This document shows, piece by piece, positions 1 through 5,937 of a stretch of DNA of 6,865 bases (its first letter is position 1; each line of letters begins with the position of its first letter). The DNA is taken from positions 1 to 6,865 of the forward strand of contig JAJYMR010000216.1 of the NCBI GenBank assembly GCA_021786815.1, given 5' to 3'. Below the pieces are notes generated by a model. That model made no database searches and was not told the origin of the DNA. It saw nothing but the letters and a program-made list of their open reading frames with translations. Made by a program: the position numbers and the translations under genes. Source of the DNA: Deltaproteobacteria bacterium (GTDB taxonomy: Bacteria > Desulfobacterota > Binatia > Binatales > Binataceae).

Positions 1-20
1 GTCAGAGCGGTGTTGAATGG

Positions 21-1229
21 CTATTTGATCGCGCCTTCGGACCTCCATCGTTCCATCTGCTCCTGGCCGTAGCCGAGGCCGCCGAGAATCTCCTCGGTAT
101 GCTGGCCGAGCGTGGGCGCGAGCGAGCGGATGGAGCCGGGCGTGTCTGAGAGCTTGAGCGAGATGCCGACCTGGCGCACCTTGCTCCCGTCGGCGCCGTC
201 AATCTCGACGACCATGTTGCGGGCGCGTATTTGCGGGTCCTTGTCGACCTCGTCGAGCGTGAGCATCCGTCCCACGCAGATGTCGCTTTTGGTCAGAATC
301 TCAAACCATTCGTCGCGGGTTTTGGTCCTGAACTTCTCGGTGAAGAAGCGATGGATCTCCTCGCGCTTGGCGGGATCGAATTCGTGCGGGATGAACTGCT
401 CGCATCCGAGCGTGCGGCACAGGTTGGCGAAGAACCACGGTTCGAGCGAGCCTATCGTGATGTATTTGCCGTCGGAGGTCGAATAGACGTTGTAGTTGGG
501 AATTCCCCCGTCGAGCATCGTCTCGCCGCGCCTGGGAATTTGCCCGCTCGCGAAGTAACTCGAAAGCGACTGTGCCAGAAGCGAGACGGCTCCGTCGAGC
601 ATCGAGATGTCAACGTACTGTCCGCGCCCGGTCTGCTGGCGCGCGACGAGCGCCGCGAGCACGCCGATTGCGCCGTGCATCCCGCCGCCCGCGTAGTCGG
701 CGATAAGATTGTGCGGGATCGTCGGCGGCTGTTCGGGGCGTCCGAGCAGCGAAAGCACGCCGGCGGTCGCGATATAGTTGAGGTCGTGGCCGACCATGTC
801 GCGATATGGGCCGTCCTGGCCGTACCCGGTGATCGCGCAATAGATGAGCCGCGGATTGCGCGCCGAGAGGGTTGCGTAGTCGATACCGAGCCGCTTGGCC
901 ACGCCCGGACGATATTCCTCGACCACGACGTCGGCGCGCTGCGCGAGTCGAATGTAGATCTCTTTGCCGGGACCGCTCTTGAGATTGAGACCGATCGATT
1001 TCTTGTTGCGGTTGAGCGCGTTAAAGGGCGAGCCGCTGAAGCTGGTTGCCGGACCCTGGGTTCCGGCTGCGCCGGCCTGCTGCGCGCGGCGGCCCGTGGG
1101 CGGGCCGGGCTCCTCGATCTTGATAATCTCGGCGCCGAGGTCGCCGAGGATCATCGTGCAGAACGGACCCGGCGCGAGCTTGGTCAGATCCAGTACTTTG
1201 ATTCCGCTAAGGGGCGGTGCCGAGGACAT
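21..1229 (-). CDS. CaiB/BaiF-family acyl-CoA racemase or CoA-transferase (family III), AMACR-like active site
   Basis: A complete 402-residue protein, normal length for family III CoA-transferases and 2-methylacyl-CoA racemases. The N-terminus has the family core (VLDLTKLAPGPFCTMILGDL, residues 12-31; IKIEEPG, 36-42; LNRNKKSIGLNLK, 72-84). His148 (in GHDLNY) and Asp178 (in LIADYAGGGM) are 30 residues apart, and Glu263 (GSLEPWF) is 85 beyond the Asp. From memory this matches the spacing of His126, Asp156 and Glu241 of the Mycobacterium tuberculosis alpha-methylacyl-CoA racemase. The transferases keep only the Asp, so a cytoplasmic racemase acting on branched acyl-CoAs is favoured. The roughly 30-residue segment between IKIEEPG and LNRNKKS resembles the transferases, however, so the substrate and reaction remain open. 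The ATG at 1227-1229 has a strong ribosome binding site, AAGGAGAG, reading down from 1244. It lies about 100 nt beyond the BtuF-like gene, behind a hairpin, so it may have its own promoter. Confidence 0.93.
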   Translation of the reverse strand: MSSAPPLSGIKVLDLTKLAPGPFCTMILGDLGAEIIKIEEPGPPTGRRAQQAGAAGTQGPATSFSGSPFNALNRNKKSIGLNLKSGPGKEIYIRLAQRADVVVEEYRPGVAKRLGIDYATLSARNPRLIYCAITGYGQDGPYRDMVGHDLNYIATAGVLSLLGRPEQPPTIPHNLIADYAGGGMHGAIGVLAALVARQQTGRGQYVDISMLDGAVSLLAQSLSSYFASGQIPRRGETMLDGGIPNYNVYSTSDGKYITIGSLEPWFFANLCRTLGCEQFIPHEFDPAKREEIHRFFTEKFRTKTRDEWFEILTKSDICVGRMLTLDEVDKDPQIRARNMVVEIDGADGSKVRQVGISLKLSDTPGSIRSLAPTLGQHTEEILGGLGYGQEQMERWRSEGAIK

Positions 1230-1296
1230 AATCGCTCTCTCCTTGTCAAAATCGCGAGCGGTATTTTGCGGATTCGCGACGGGAATTGTTTAATAT

Positions 1297-1319
1297 CGTT
1301 TGCGTCCCGGGCGCAAACG
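1297..1319 (-). terminator. Hairpin after the BtuF-like gene, possible terminator
   Basis: CGTTTGCG (1297-1304) and CGCAAACG (1312-1319) form a perfect 8-bp stem with a 7-nt loop. It lies 11 nt past the stop of the BtuF-like gene. On the minus strand it is followed by AT-rich sequence (ATATTAAACAATT) rather than a clean T-run. It is therefore either a weak or Rho-assisted terminator or an RNA-stabilising hairpin. It could also be a dyad operator for the acyl-CoA gene, whose start is 68 nt further on. Confidence 0.45.
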
Positions 1320-1330
1320 CGCCGCGCTCT

Positions 1331-2167
1331 TCAAAGCATCGCGGCGCGAAGACGCGCCAGCCGGTCGGCAAGCGTTTTCAGCCCGCCGACCATGTGCACG
1401 CCGTACCAATGCAGGTCGCGGCCGCTCACGAGCAGCACCCGGCGCGAGAGCGGAGGCGGAAGCTCGGCCTTGAGTTCCTCAACATCGCGTTCCTTGAACT
1501 CGTACGGCTCGTCGGGAAGCAGAACGACGTCGGGCCTGAGCGCGAGCGCCTCCGCAAGCGTGGTCATCGGGTAACGCTCGCCCGCCGACGCGTAGATATT
1601 GTTGAAACCGAGCATCCGGAGAACGTCGTGCGAGTAGGTGTCCGCGTTGAAGGCCATCCACGGGTTCTTCCAGATCGGGCAGAACGCGCGAAAGCGCAAT
1701 TTGCTCCAGACCCCGACCGCGGTTTCGATCTCGCTCACGGTCAGAACGATTTCGCGCGCCAGTGAATCGGCCGCCGGCTCGCATCCGAGCGCGCGGCCGA
1801 GTTTCAAAATCGATTCGACCGCGCCCGCGATCGTGCGCGGATAGGTGGTGAGCACCGCGATTCCGTTGTCGCGCAGGCGCTCGATATCCTCGCGCCGGTT
1901 TTCCTCGGCATTGGCGATCACCAGCTCCGGCTTGAGCGCGATGAGCGCGCTCAGGTCGGGATTCTTGGTCCCGCCGACCTTCGCAAGCGGCGCAACCCCG
2001 GCGGCCGGCTCGACGCAGAAGCGCGTGACGCCGACCACATTCGCGCCGACGCCCAGCGCAAAAAGCGTCTCGGTCCAGCTTGGAACCAGCGAGACTATCC
2101 GGTGCGGCGGATTCTCCAGCTCGATACGAAAACCAAGATCGTCCACCACGGAAATCGGCAAGCCCAT
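1331..2167 (-). CDS. BtuF-like cobalamin/metal-binding (helical-backbone) protein without signal peptide
   Basis: A 278-residue protein of the periplasmic-binding-protein class III fold (BtuF/FhuD type). The diagnostic N-terminal block RIVSLVPSWTETLFALG lies at residues 23-39. It is followed by VGVTRFCVEP (45-54) and VGGTKNPDLSALIALKPELV (64-83). The C-terminal lobe has LRPDVVLLPDEPYEF (around 200-214) and DLHWYGVHMVGGLKTLADRL near the end. These proteins normally deliver vitamin B12 or iron chelates to an ABC importer. Here the best start, ATG 2165-2167 with AGGAA four bases upstream, gives MGLPISVVDDLG and no signal peptide. Upstream in-frame starts would overlap the preceding gene and add an Arg-rich stretch, not a leader. 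No importer permease or ATPase is in the window. The protein may act in the cytoplasm on corrinoids, or be a sensor or scavenger; that is inference. The gene starts 7 nt after the stop of the small membrane-protein gene, so the two are probably co-translated. Confidence 0.88.
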   Translation of the reverse strand: MGLPISVVDDLGFRIELENPPHRIVSLVPSWTETLFALGVGANVVGVTRFCVEPAAGVAPLAKVGGTKNPDLSALIALKPELVIANAEENRREDIERLRDNGIAVLTTYPRTIAGAVESILKLGRALGCEPAADSLAREIVLTVSEIETAVGVWSKLRFRAFCPIWKNPWMAFNADTYSHDVLRMLGFNNIYASAGERYPMTTLAEALALRPDVVLLPDEPYEFKERDVEELKAELPPPLSRRVLLVSGRDLHWYGVHMVGGLKTLADRLARLRAAML

Positions 2168-2174
2168 GGCGTTC

Positions 2175-2486
2175 CTACTTCGACTTTCTGCGCAGCACTT
2201 CGTCGAGCGCGCGCCGATCGCTATCGGTAATTCGCTCGGACGACGGCGCGCCCGCGCCGCGTGCCGTTTCCTGGGCGGCGGCCGGCCGCGCGGAAGTCTC
2301 CGCGACGCGCTCCTGGCGGCGCGCAGCCGGATTCGAAGCGCGATTCGCGGGCTGCCCCCGCAAATAGTGAAGCACGCGCGGCACAAGCATCCGGCGCGTC
2401 AGGAAGCCCGCGAGCACCAGCGCGAGCGCGAGCAGCATCAGCAGCGACGCCCGGCGGGCGCGGCGTTTTCGTTTGCGTCTCGCCAT
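2175..2486 (-). CDS. Small single-span membrane protein, function unknown
   Basis: A 103-residue protein I do not recognise. Residues 1-12 are extremely basic (MARRKRKRRARR). A hydrophobic helix follows at about 13-29, then a basic RRMLVPR patch. A long Ala/Arg-rich, probably disordered stretch runs from about 44 to 84, and a short charged helix, ITDSDRRALDEVLRRK, lies near the C-terminus. The layout suggests an inner-membrane anchored protein whose tail helix binds something, but no function can be assigned. Its TAG stop overlaps the ribosome binding site of the BtuF-like gene, leaving a 7-nt gap, and it begins 50 nt after the reductase. That arrangement supports it as a real operon member. 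Its own ribosome binding site is poor, with only a GGG about 10 nt upstream. The GC-rich DNA is open in other frames too, so there is some risk that it is not translated. Confidence 0.62.
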   Translation of the reverse strand: MARRKRKRRARRASLLMLLALALVLAGFLTRRMLVPRVLHYLRGQPANRASNPAARRQERVAETSARPAAAQETARGAGAPSSERITDSDRRALDEVLRRKSK

Positions 2487-2536
2487 TCAGCGCAAATCCC
2501 GGGTCGGCATCGGAGTCAAAACGCGGCAACGAGATC

Positions 2537-3769
2537 CTACCGCACGGGACGATCGAACAGAACCGCCGCGGCCCATTTCGCCATCAGCGCACGCACCGGA
2601 AGCTCGTCGAGATGCGCCGCGCCGTTGAACCAGTCCACGCCCACCTGCTGCGCTTTGCGGCTGAGCCGCGCGAGCCTGAAGTACCATCGGTGATGCGGTC
2701 CGTAGAACCGGCGCGCCGCGAAGGCTAGCTTCCTGAGCTTTCTTCCCGTCGCTCCATGGTGAAGCTCGCGCTCGTAGCGCGAAAGCGCCGCGGCGTCGCC
2801 GTCGAGAAACGCGGCGATAGCGCGGGCCGCGAGCTTTCCATGCTCGAACGCGCACGAGATGCCCTCGCCCATCAGCGGGTCCACGCCGGCGGCGTCTCCC
2901 GCGAGCATCACGCGCCCGTCGGTGAAACGGTCGCCCGGGTTGAACCATCGAATCGGAAACGCCTTGAAGCTCTTCGCGCTGCGCCCGAGCGCGCCAAGTT
3001 CGAGTTCCGGGAACGTTCTGCGCAATTCATCGAGAAGCGCGCCGGCCCGTGGCTCGTCGCTGGTGCCGTGCGGCGGAAGCTGGTCGTAGATGCCGACGTT
3101 CAGATGAGGCCGCCCATCGACGAGGCATGGGAACGACCATGCATAGCCGCTCACGCCCGAAGACACGCATCGGAAGTCGAACCGGTAACGGCGCTCCACG
3201 AATTCCGGCGTACGCTCGGGATCGACCGGCAGGTCGGTCATGACGGCGCGCCCGAGCGATTCCTTGCCACGCCCGAAGACGCAGGCGCGGACGCGGCTTC
3301 CGGAGCCGTCGGCTCCAAGCAGAAGTCCGGTCTCGAAGACGCCCTGCTCGGTCGTGAGCCGGACCTCGCCGGACGACTGCGCGACGTCGAGCACCCGGCA
3401 GTTCTCTACGATTTCGAGACCCGCTTCGCGTGCGGCCCGCGCCAGGCGCGCGTCGAACTCGTTGCGCCGCACCACGGTGCAGAGCGGATCGCCGCGATAC
3501 ATGTCAACGTCGCCAACCTCGGTCCGGGCGACGCCGTGAATCACCTCGATCGCCGGAACCTCAAGGGCGAGGCCGAGTTCCTCGAGCGCGAGCATCGTTT
3601 TGGGAATCAAGCCGCCCGCGCAGACCTTGAACCTGGGATGGCGCGATTTTTCGAGCGCCAGCACGCGTCGCGCGAACTCGGGCCGTTCGCGCAGCAGGTA
3701 AAGCGCCGTGGCAAGGCCGGCCGGGCCGGTGCCGGCTATGAGCACGTCGCACTTTCTGACCGACTTCAT
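2537..3769 (-). CDS. Geranylgeranyl-reductase-family FAD-dependent oxidoreductase
   Basis: A 410-residue flavoprotein of the geranylgeranyl reductase / p-hydroxybenzoate hydroxylase-like superfamily. The N-terminal FAD-binding Rossmann motif is VLIAGTGPAGLATALYL (residues 9-25). KVCAGGLIPK (48-57) is the conserved block after it. GADGSGSRVR (152-161) is the DG motif, GYAWSFP (208-214) is typical of the reductase branch, and LAGDAAGVDPLMGEGISCAF (289-308) is the GD motif that closes over the FAD. Family members hydrogenate isoprenoid double bonds in quinone side chains, (bacterio)chlorophyll tails or lipids, so reduction of an isoprenoid lipid or quinone is the likeliest role; the substrate cannot be told. 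The start chosen is ATG 3767-3769, preceded closely by GGAG. A longer GTG frame from 3874 would begin inside the htrA terminator hairpin and adds a non-conserved Arg-rich leader, so it is rejected. It is probably the first gene of a unit with the small membrane protein and the BtuF-like gene. Confidence 0.92.
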   Translation of the reverse strand: MKSVRKCDVLIAGTGPAGLATALYLLRERPEFARRVLALEKSRHPRFKVCAGGLIPKTMLALEELGLALEVPAIEVIHGVARTEVGDVDMYRGDPLCTVVRRNEFDARLARAAREAGLEIVENCRVLDVAQSSGEVRLTTEQGVFETGLLLGADGSGSRVRACVFGRGKESLGRAVMTDLPVDPERTPEFVERRYRFDFRCVSSGVSGYAWSFPCLVDGRPHLNVGIYDQLPPHGTSDEPRAGALLDELRRTFPELELGALGRSAKSFKAFPIRWFNPGDRFTDGRVMLAGDAAGVDPLMGEGISCAFEHGKLAARAIAAFLDGDAAALSRYERELHHGATGRKLRKLAFAARRFYGPHHRWYFRLARLSRKAQQVGVDWFNGAAHLDELPVRALMAKWAAAVLFDRPVR

Positions 3770-3845
3770 CGTCTCCGGCAAACAGGCGTAGCATCCGGCG
3801 CCGGGTGGCGAAAGGCGCTCGCGCGATCGGCTTTGGCGATGGCGG

Positions 3846-3887
3846 AAAAAATTCGGGCGCGACGCCGTTTTCACGGACGCCGCGCCC
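3846..3887 (-). terminator. Intrinsic terminator of htrA
   Basis: On the minus strand, GGGCGCG (3887-3881) pairs with CGCGCCC (3861-3855). The stem continues through a G-U pair, two further pairs, one bulged T and CCGT/ACGG, and is closed by a GAAA tetraloop (3872-3869). The tail reads GAA followed by six T residues (3851-3846). It lies 30 nt past the expected htrA stop at 3918-3920 and 77 nt before the reductase ATG. It therefore ends htrA transcription and implies that the reductase has its own promoter, which I could not identify with confidence in the short gap. Confidence 0.88.
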
Positions 3888-5530
3888 TATGCGTGGCCTG
3901 GTGTGAGAGAGTTTGGCCTAGCCCTTGGCCGCCGCCGCCTTGACGACAGTGTAAAGGGTCGCGTCGCCGCGCTGAACCGCAGCAGCGCGCCCTTGCCGGC
4001 GTCCTTGGCCTTTTTCGCCTCGGCGAGGAAGTCGTTGAGCGAGGCAACCTTGGCCTTGTTCACCTCGAGCACGACGTCGCCGGGCTGGAGACCCGCGTCA
4101 GCCGCGGGCGAGTCGGGCGCCACGCGCCGGATGACCACGCCCTTGTCCACCTTCAGATGGAGTTGGGCTGCTATCTGCGGAGTGATGTCGCCGACCTGCA
4201 TGCCCCAGTTCTTGCCGGCTTCCTCGGCCTTTGCGGTCTGGACCGGCTGCTCCTTGAGCTGGCCGATCTTGACAGGGAGGATCTCGTGCTTGCCGTTGCG
4301 GATAACCTCGACCTTGACCTCTTTGCCGACGGCGGTATCGGCCACCAGCACGGGCAACTGATGCTCGCTGTTGACCTCCTTGCCGTCGAACTTGATGATC
4401 ACGTCGCCGCGCTGGATTCCCGCCTTGGCCGCAGGTCCGTCCTTGGTGACGCTGGCGACCAGCGCACCCTCGGGTTTCGACAGGCCGAACGACTGCGCAA
4501 GGTCAGGCGTGACCTCCTGGATCTCGACGCCGAGCCATCCACGGATGACGTGCCCGTACTGCTTGAGCTGCTCCATCACGTGTTCGGCAAGGTTTGACGG
4601 GATCGCGAAACCGATTCCGGCGAAGGTTCCGGTGCGGCTGTAGATCGCGGTGTTGATCCCGATCACCTGGCCTTCGGTATTGAACAGCGGGCCGCCCGAG
4701 TTGCCGGGGTTAATCGACGCGTCAGTCTGGATAAAGTTGTCGTAGCTGCCGCCGAGCACGCGCCCCTTGGCGCTGACGATTCCCGCCGTAACCGTGAGGT
4801 TGAAGCCGAACGGATTTCCGATCGCTATCACCCAGTCGCCGACGTCGGTGTGGTCTGAGTTGCCGAGTGTGGCGTAGGGCAGCGGATCCTTGGTGTTGAT
4901 CTTGATAAGGGCGAGGTCAGTCTTGGGATCGCGTCCGATCACCTTGGCCTTGAACTCGCGGCCGTCCATCAGCGTAACGTGAATCTGCTCGGCGCCGCCC
5001 ACCACGTGGTTGTTGGTGAGGATGTAGCCGTCGGGGGAGATGATCACGCCCGAGCCGAGGCCGTGCTGCTTGTATTCGCGCGGTATCTGTTGTCCAAAGA
5101 AGCGCCGGAACTGCTCGAACGGTCCGAACGGAATGTTCGGCCCCTGCCCCGGTCCCGGTCCCGGTCCCTGACCCTGGCCGCCGCCGCCCTGGCCACCGCC
5201 TTCACCCGGCGGTGCGAACGGGAACGGCATGCCGAAGCCCTGGACCTTGATTTCCTGGACGACGCTTACGTTCACAACTGTAGGCATCACCCGCTTTACG
5301 AGCGGCGCGAAGGATGAAAGCACACCCTCGTGCGCAAGAGGTTCAGGCTGGTTTGCGGGAGCGGGTTCCGCAGTCTTCTTCACCGGCTCGCTCTGCACCG
5401 GCGACGCCACTTTGGCCTGAGGCTGGGCCTCGTTCTGATTGCCCCAAAACGGGAAGGCTCCGGCTCGTGCAAAGGCGATAACGAGCCCGATCAGGACGCC
5501 GACCAGTACGGCGCCTACTTTCTTGACCAT
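3887..5530 (-). CDS. htrA: HtrA/DegP-family periplasmic serine protease with two PDZ domains, frameshifted at its C-terminus
   Basis: A 547-residue frame as given. A hydrophobic leader at about residues 4-24 follows MVKK, indicating export; ARAGA near 21-25 could be a cleavage site. A Pro/Gln-rich linker runs to about 66, and the protease domain to about 325. The catalytic triad is visible as His175 (LTNNHVV), Asp205 (DPKTDLALI) and Ser278 (NPGNSGGPL). PDZ1 is at about 330-425 (RGWLGVEIQEV, GDVIIKFDGKEV) and PDZ2 from about 442 (GVVIRRVAPDSPAADAGL, GDVVLEV). The family degrades or refolds damaged envelope proteins. Residues 109-132 form a Gly/Pro-rich insertion in the loop before the catalytic His. 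After Phe519 the frame breaks. Adding one base at 3973/3974 restores QRGDATLYTVVKAAAAKG and a stop at 3918-3920, giving 537 residues, whereas the frame as given ends in an Arg-rich tail. The start ATG 5528-5530 has a perfect AGGAGG (5536-5541) five bases upstream. Confidence 0.96.
   Translation of the reverse strand: MVKKVGAVLVGVLIGLVIAFARAGAFPFWGNQNEAQPQAKVASPVQSEPVKKTAEPAPANQPEPLAHEGVLSSFAPLVKRVMPTVVNVSVVQEIKVQGFGMPFPFAPPGEGGGQGGGGQGQGPGPGPGQGPNIPFGPFEQFRRFFGQQIPREYKQHGLGSGVIISPDGYILTNNHVVGGAEQIHVTLMDGREFKAKVIGRDPKTDLALIKINTKDPLPYATLGNSDHTDVGDWVIAIGNPFGFNLTVTAGIVSAKGRVLGGSYDNFIQTDASINPGNSGGPLFNTEGQVIGINTAIYSRTGTFAGIGFAIPSNLAEHVMEQLKQYGHVIRGWLGVEIQEVTPDLAQSFGLSKPEGALVASVTKDGPAAKAGIQRGDVIIKFDGKEVNSEHQLPVLVADTAVGKEVKVEVIRNGKHEILPVKIGQLKEQPVQTAKAEEAGKNWGMQVGDITPQIAAQLHLKVDKGVVIRRVAPDSPAADAGLQPGDVVLEVNKAKVASLNDFLAEAKKAKDAGKGALLRFSAATRPFTLSSRRRRPRARPNSLTPGHA
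3971..3976 (-). other. Apparent one-base deletion (frameshift) in htrA
   Basis: The minus strand reads TTC AGC at Phe519-Ser520. With one extra C (TTC CAG) the downstream frame becomes QRGDATLYTVVKAAAAKG and then TAG at 3918-3920. This is the usual end of a PDZ2 domain, in which a final beta strand is followed by a short Ala/Lys tail. The given frame instead continues as an Arg/Pro-rich sequence to a TAG at 3887-3889, touching the terminator stem. The extra base would extend a CC run. Either a sequencing or assembly indel or a true recent mutation would explain it. Confidence 0.8.
5135..5206 (-). repeat. Low-complexity Gly/Pro/Gln-coding repeat inside htrA
   Basis: This stretch encodes residues 109-132, made almost only of Gly, Pro and Gln. 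Its core, 5150-5167, is three exact copies of CGGTCC, flanked by degenerate GCC/CTGGCC units. The hexamer is in frame, so copy-number slippage would change the linker by Gly-Pro pairs without breaking the protein. It lies just before the PFEQFRRFFG segment that commonly precedes the HtrA catalytic core. Confidence 0.75.
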
Positions 5531-5611
5531 GCAGTCCTCCTGGAAGTGGTTCGACCGGGCGTCCCGCCATCAGCCGGAGCCCAAATCGTGCCTTTCATAA
5601 TTTATCCGACG

Positions 5612-5629
5612 ATTTCGAGAGAGCGAAAT
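5612..5629. promoter_or_regulatory. Inverted repeat ATTTCG-N6-CGAAAT in the htrA leader
   Basis: Two perfect 6-bp arms (5612-5617 and 5624-5629) are separated by AGAGAG. If the proposed htrA promoter is right, the element lies about 10-27 nt into the transcript. It could be a dimeric-repressor operator or a small leader hairpin. Short dyads occur by chance, so this is tentative. Confidence 0.3.
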
Positions 5630-5645
5630 TCAGCCCTGACCCAAT

Positions 5646-5674
5646 AGCATACCTGTGCGCGCGGCGAGTTTCAC
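5646..5674 (-). promoter_or_regulatory. Candidate htrA promoter, sigma70-like
   Basis: On the minus strand GTGAAA (5674-5669) and TATGCT (5651-5646) are separated by exactly 17 nt. Each hexamer matches four of six consensus positions. The predicted transcript would start near 5639 and have a leader of about 110 nt. A heat-shock or extracytoplasmic sigma promoter would be expected from the family's biology, but I did not find a clear GGAACTT-type or sigma32-type box. A more AT-rich -10-like stretch near 5600 is an alternative. Confidence 0.4.
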
Positions 5675-5685
5675 CTACCTGTGCG
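5650..5685 (-). repeat. Two direct repeats CGCACAGGTA flanking the htrA -35 box
   Basis: The exact 10-mer CGCACAGGTA (minus-strand reading) occurs at 5676-5685 and again at 5650-5659, 26 nt apart. One copy abuts the upstream edge of the proposed -35 hexamer. The other lies in the spacer and runs into the first bases of the -10 hexamer. This placement is what a tandem-binding activator or repressor, such as a response regulator, would use. The binding protein is unknown. Confidence 0.5.
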
Positions 5686-5874
5686 GCGTCAGGCTGAGAT
5701 GTCGAAGCGTTCATGTTTGCCGCGTTAAAAGCAGTTTATCTTATTTTAGGCCACGACGGCGAGGGTTCATGCGCGGCTCGATTTCATTCCGGTTCCCGTC
5801 CGCGCGACTTTCGCCTTGCACGATAGCAGATAGCGCCAGACCGTGACCCGGGGAGCTGCCTTGCCCGGCTCCGA

Positions 5875-5883
5875 TGCTATAAT
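5875..5883 (+). promoter_or_regulatory. Extended -10 promoter element for the hydroxylase gene
   Basis: The plus strand reads TGCTATAAT, a perfect TATAAT (5878-5883) preceded by the TGn extension. It lies 54 nt upstream of the hydroxylase ATG. No good -35 hexamer sits at 16-18 nt spacing (the best is a CTGCC-like match near 5856), which is compatible with an extended -10 promoter. The predicted start is near 5890, giving a leader of about 48 nt. Confidence 0.6.
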
Positions 5884-5937
5884 CGCTCGCGCTCGAACCG
5901 CAGTCGGGAAAATTTCCGCCGGGCGGCCGGAGAGATC

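Larger units (their letters stand above)
5531..5937. other. Divergent intergenic region between htrA and the hydroxylase gene
   Basis: This 407-nt gap separates two genes read outward from it. It contains AT-richer patches (around 5595-5605 and 5725-5748) unlike the coding DNA around it. It also holds a candidate htrA promoter with flanking direct repeats, a short inverted repeat at 5612-5629, and an extended -10 element for the hydroxylase gene. I see no credible small gene in it: a 63-codon plus-strand frame from 5655 has no ribosome binding site and an unremarkable Arg/Ser-rich product. Confidence 0.7.

Noticed and set aside
1246..1251. TTGACA on the minus strand just before the acyl-CoA gene as a -35 box
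   Set aside because: It abuts the ribosome binding site, so transcription would start inside the coding region.
231..1574. 447-codon plus-strand open frame
   Set aside because: It is antisense to the acyl-CoA gene and the end of the BtuF-like gene, both with strong motifs; its product is Arg/Ala/Val-rich with no recognisable domain.
2168..2386. N-terminal extension of the BtuF-like protein to 2386
   Set aside because: It overlaps the small membrane-protein gene, encodes an Arg-rich stretch with no signal peptide, and the start at 2167 has its own ribosome binding site.
2497..2516. TTGACT on the minus strand between the reductase and the small protein as a -35 box
   Set aside because: The sequence 17 nt away (TTTGCG) is a poor -10 and lies almost at the start codon, leaving no room for a leader.
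3770..3874. N-terminal extension of the reductase from GTG 3874
   Set aside because: The GTG lies inside the terminator stem, and the extra 35 residues are Arg-rich and unlike the family.
2756..3943. 395-codon plus-strand open frame
   Set aside because: It is antisense to the reductase with its clear FAD motifs; it also crosses the htrA terminator and has no recognisable domain.
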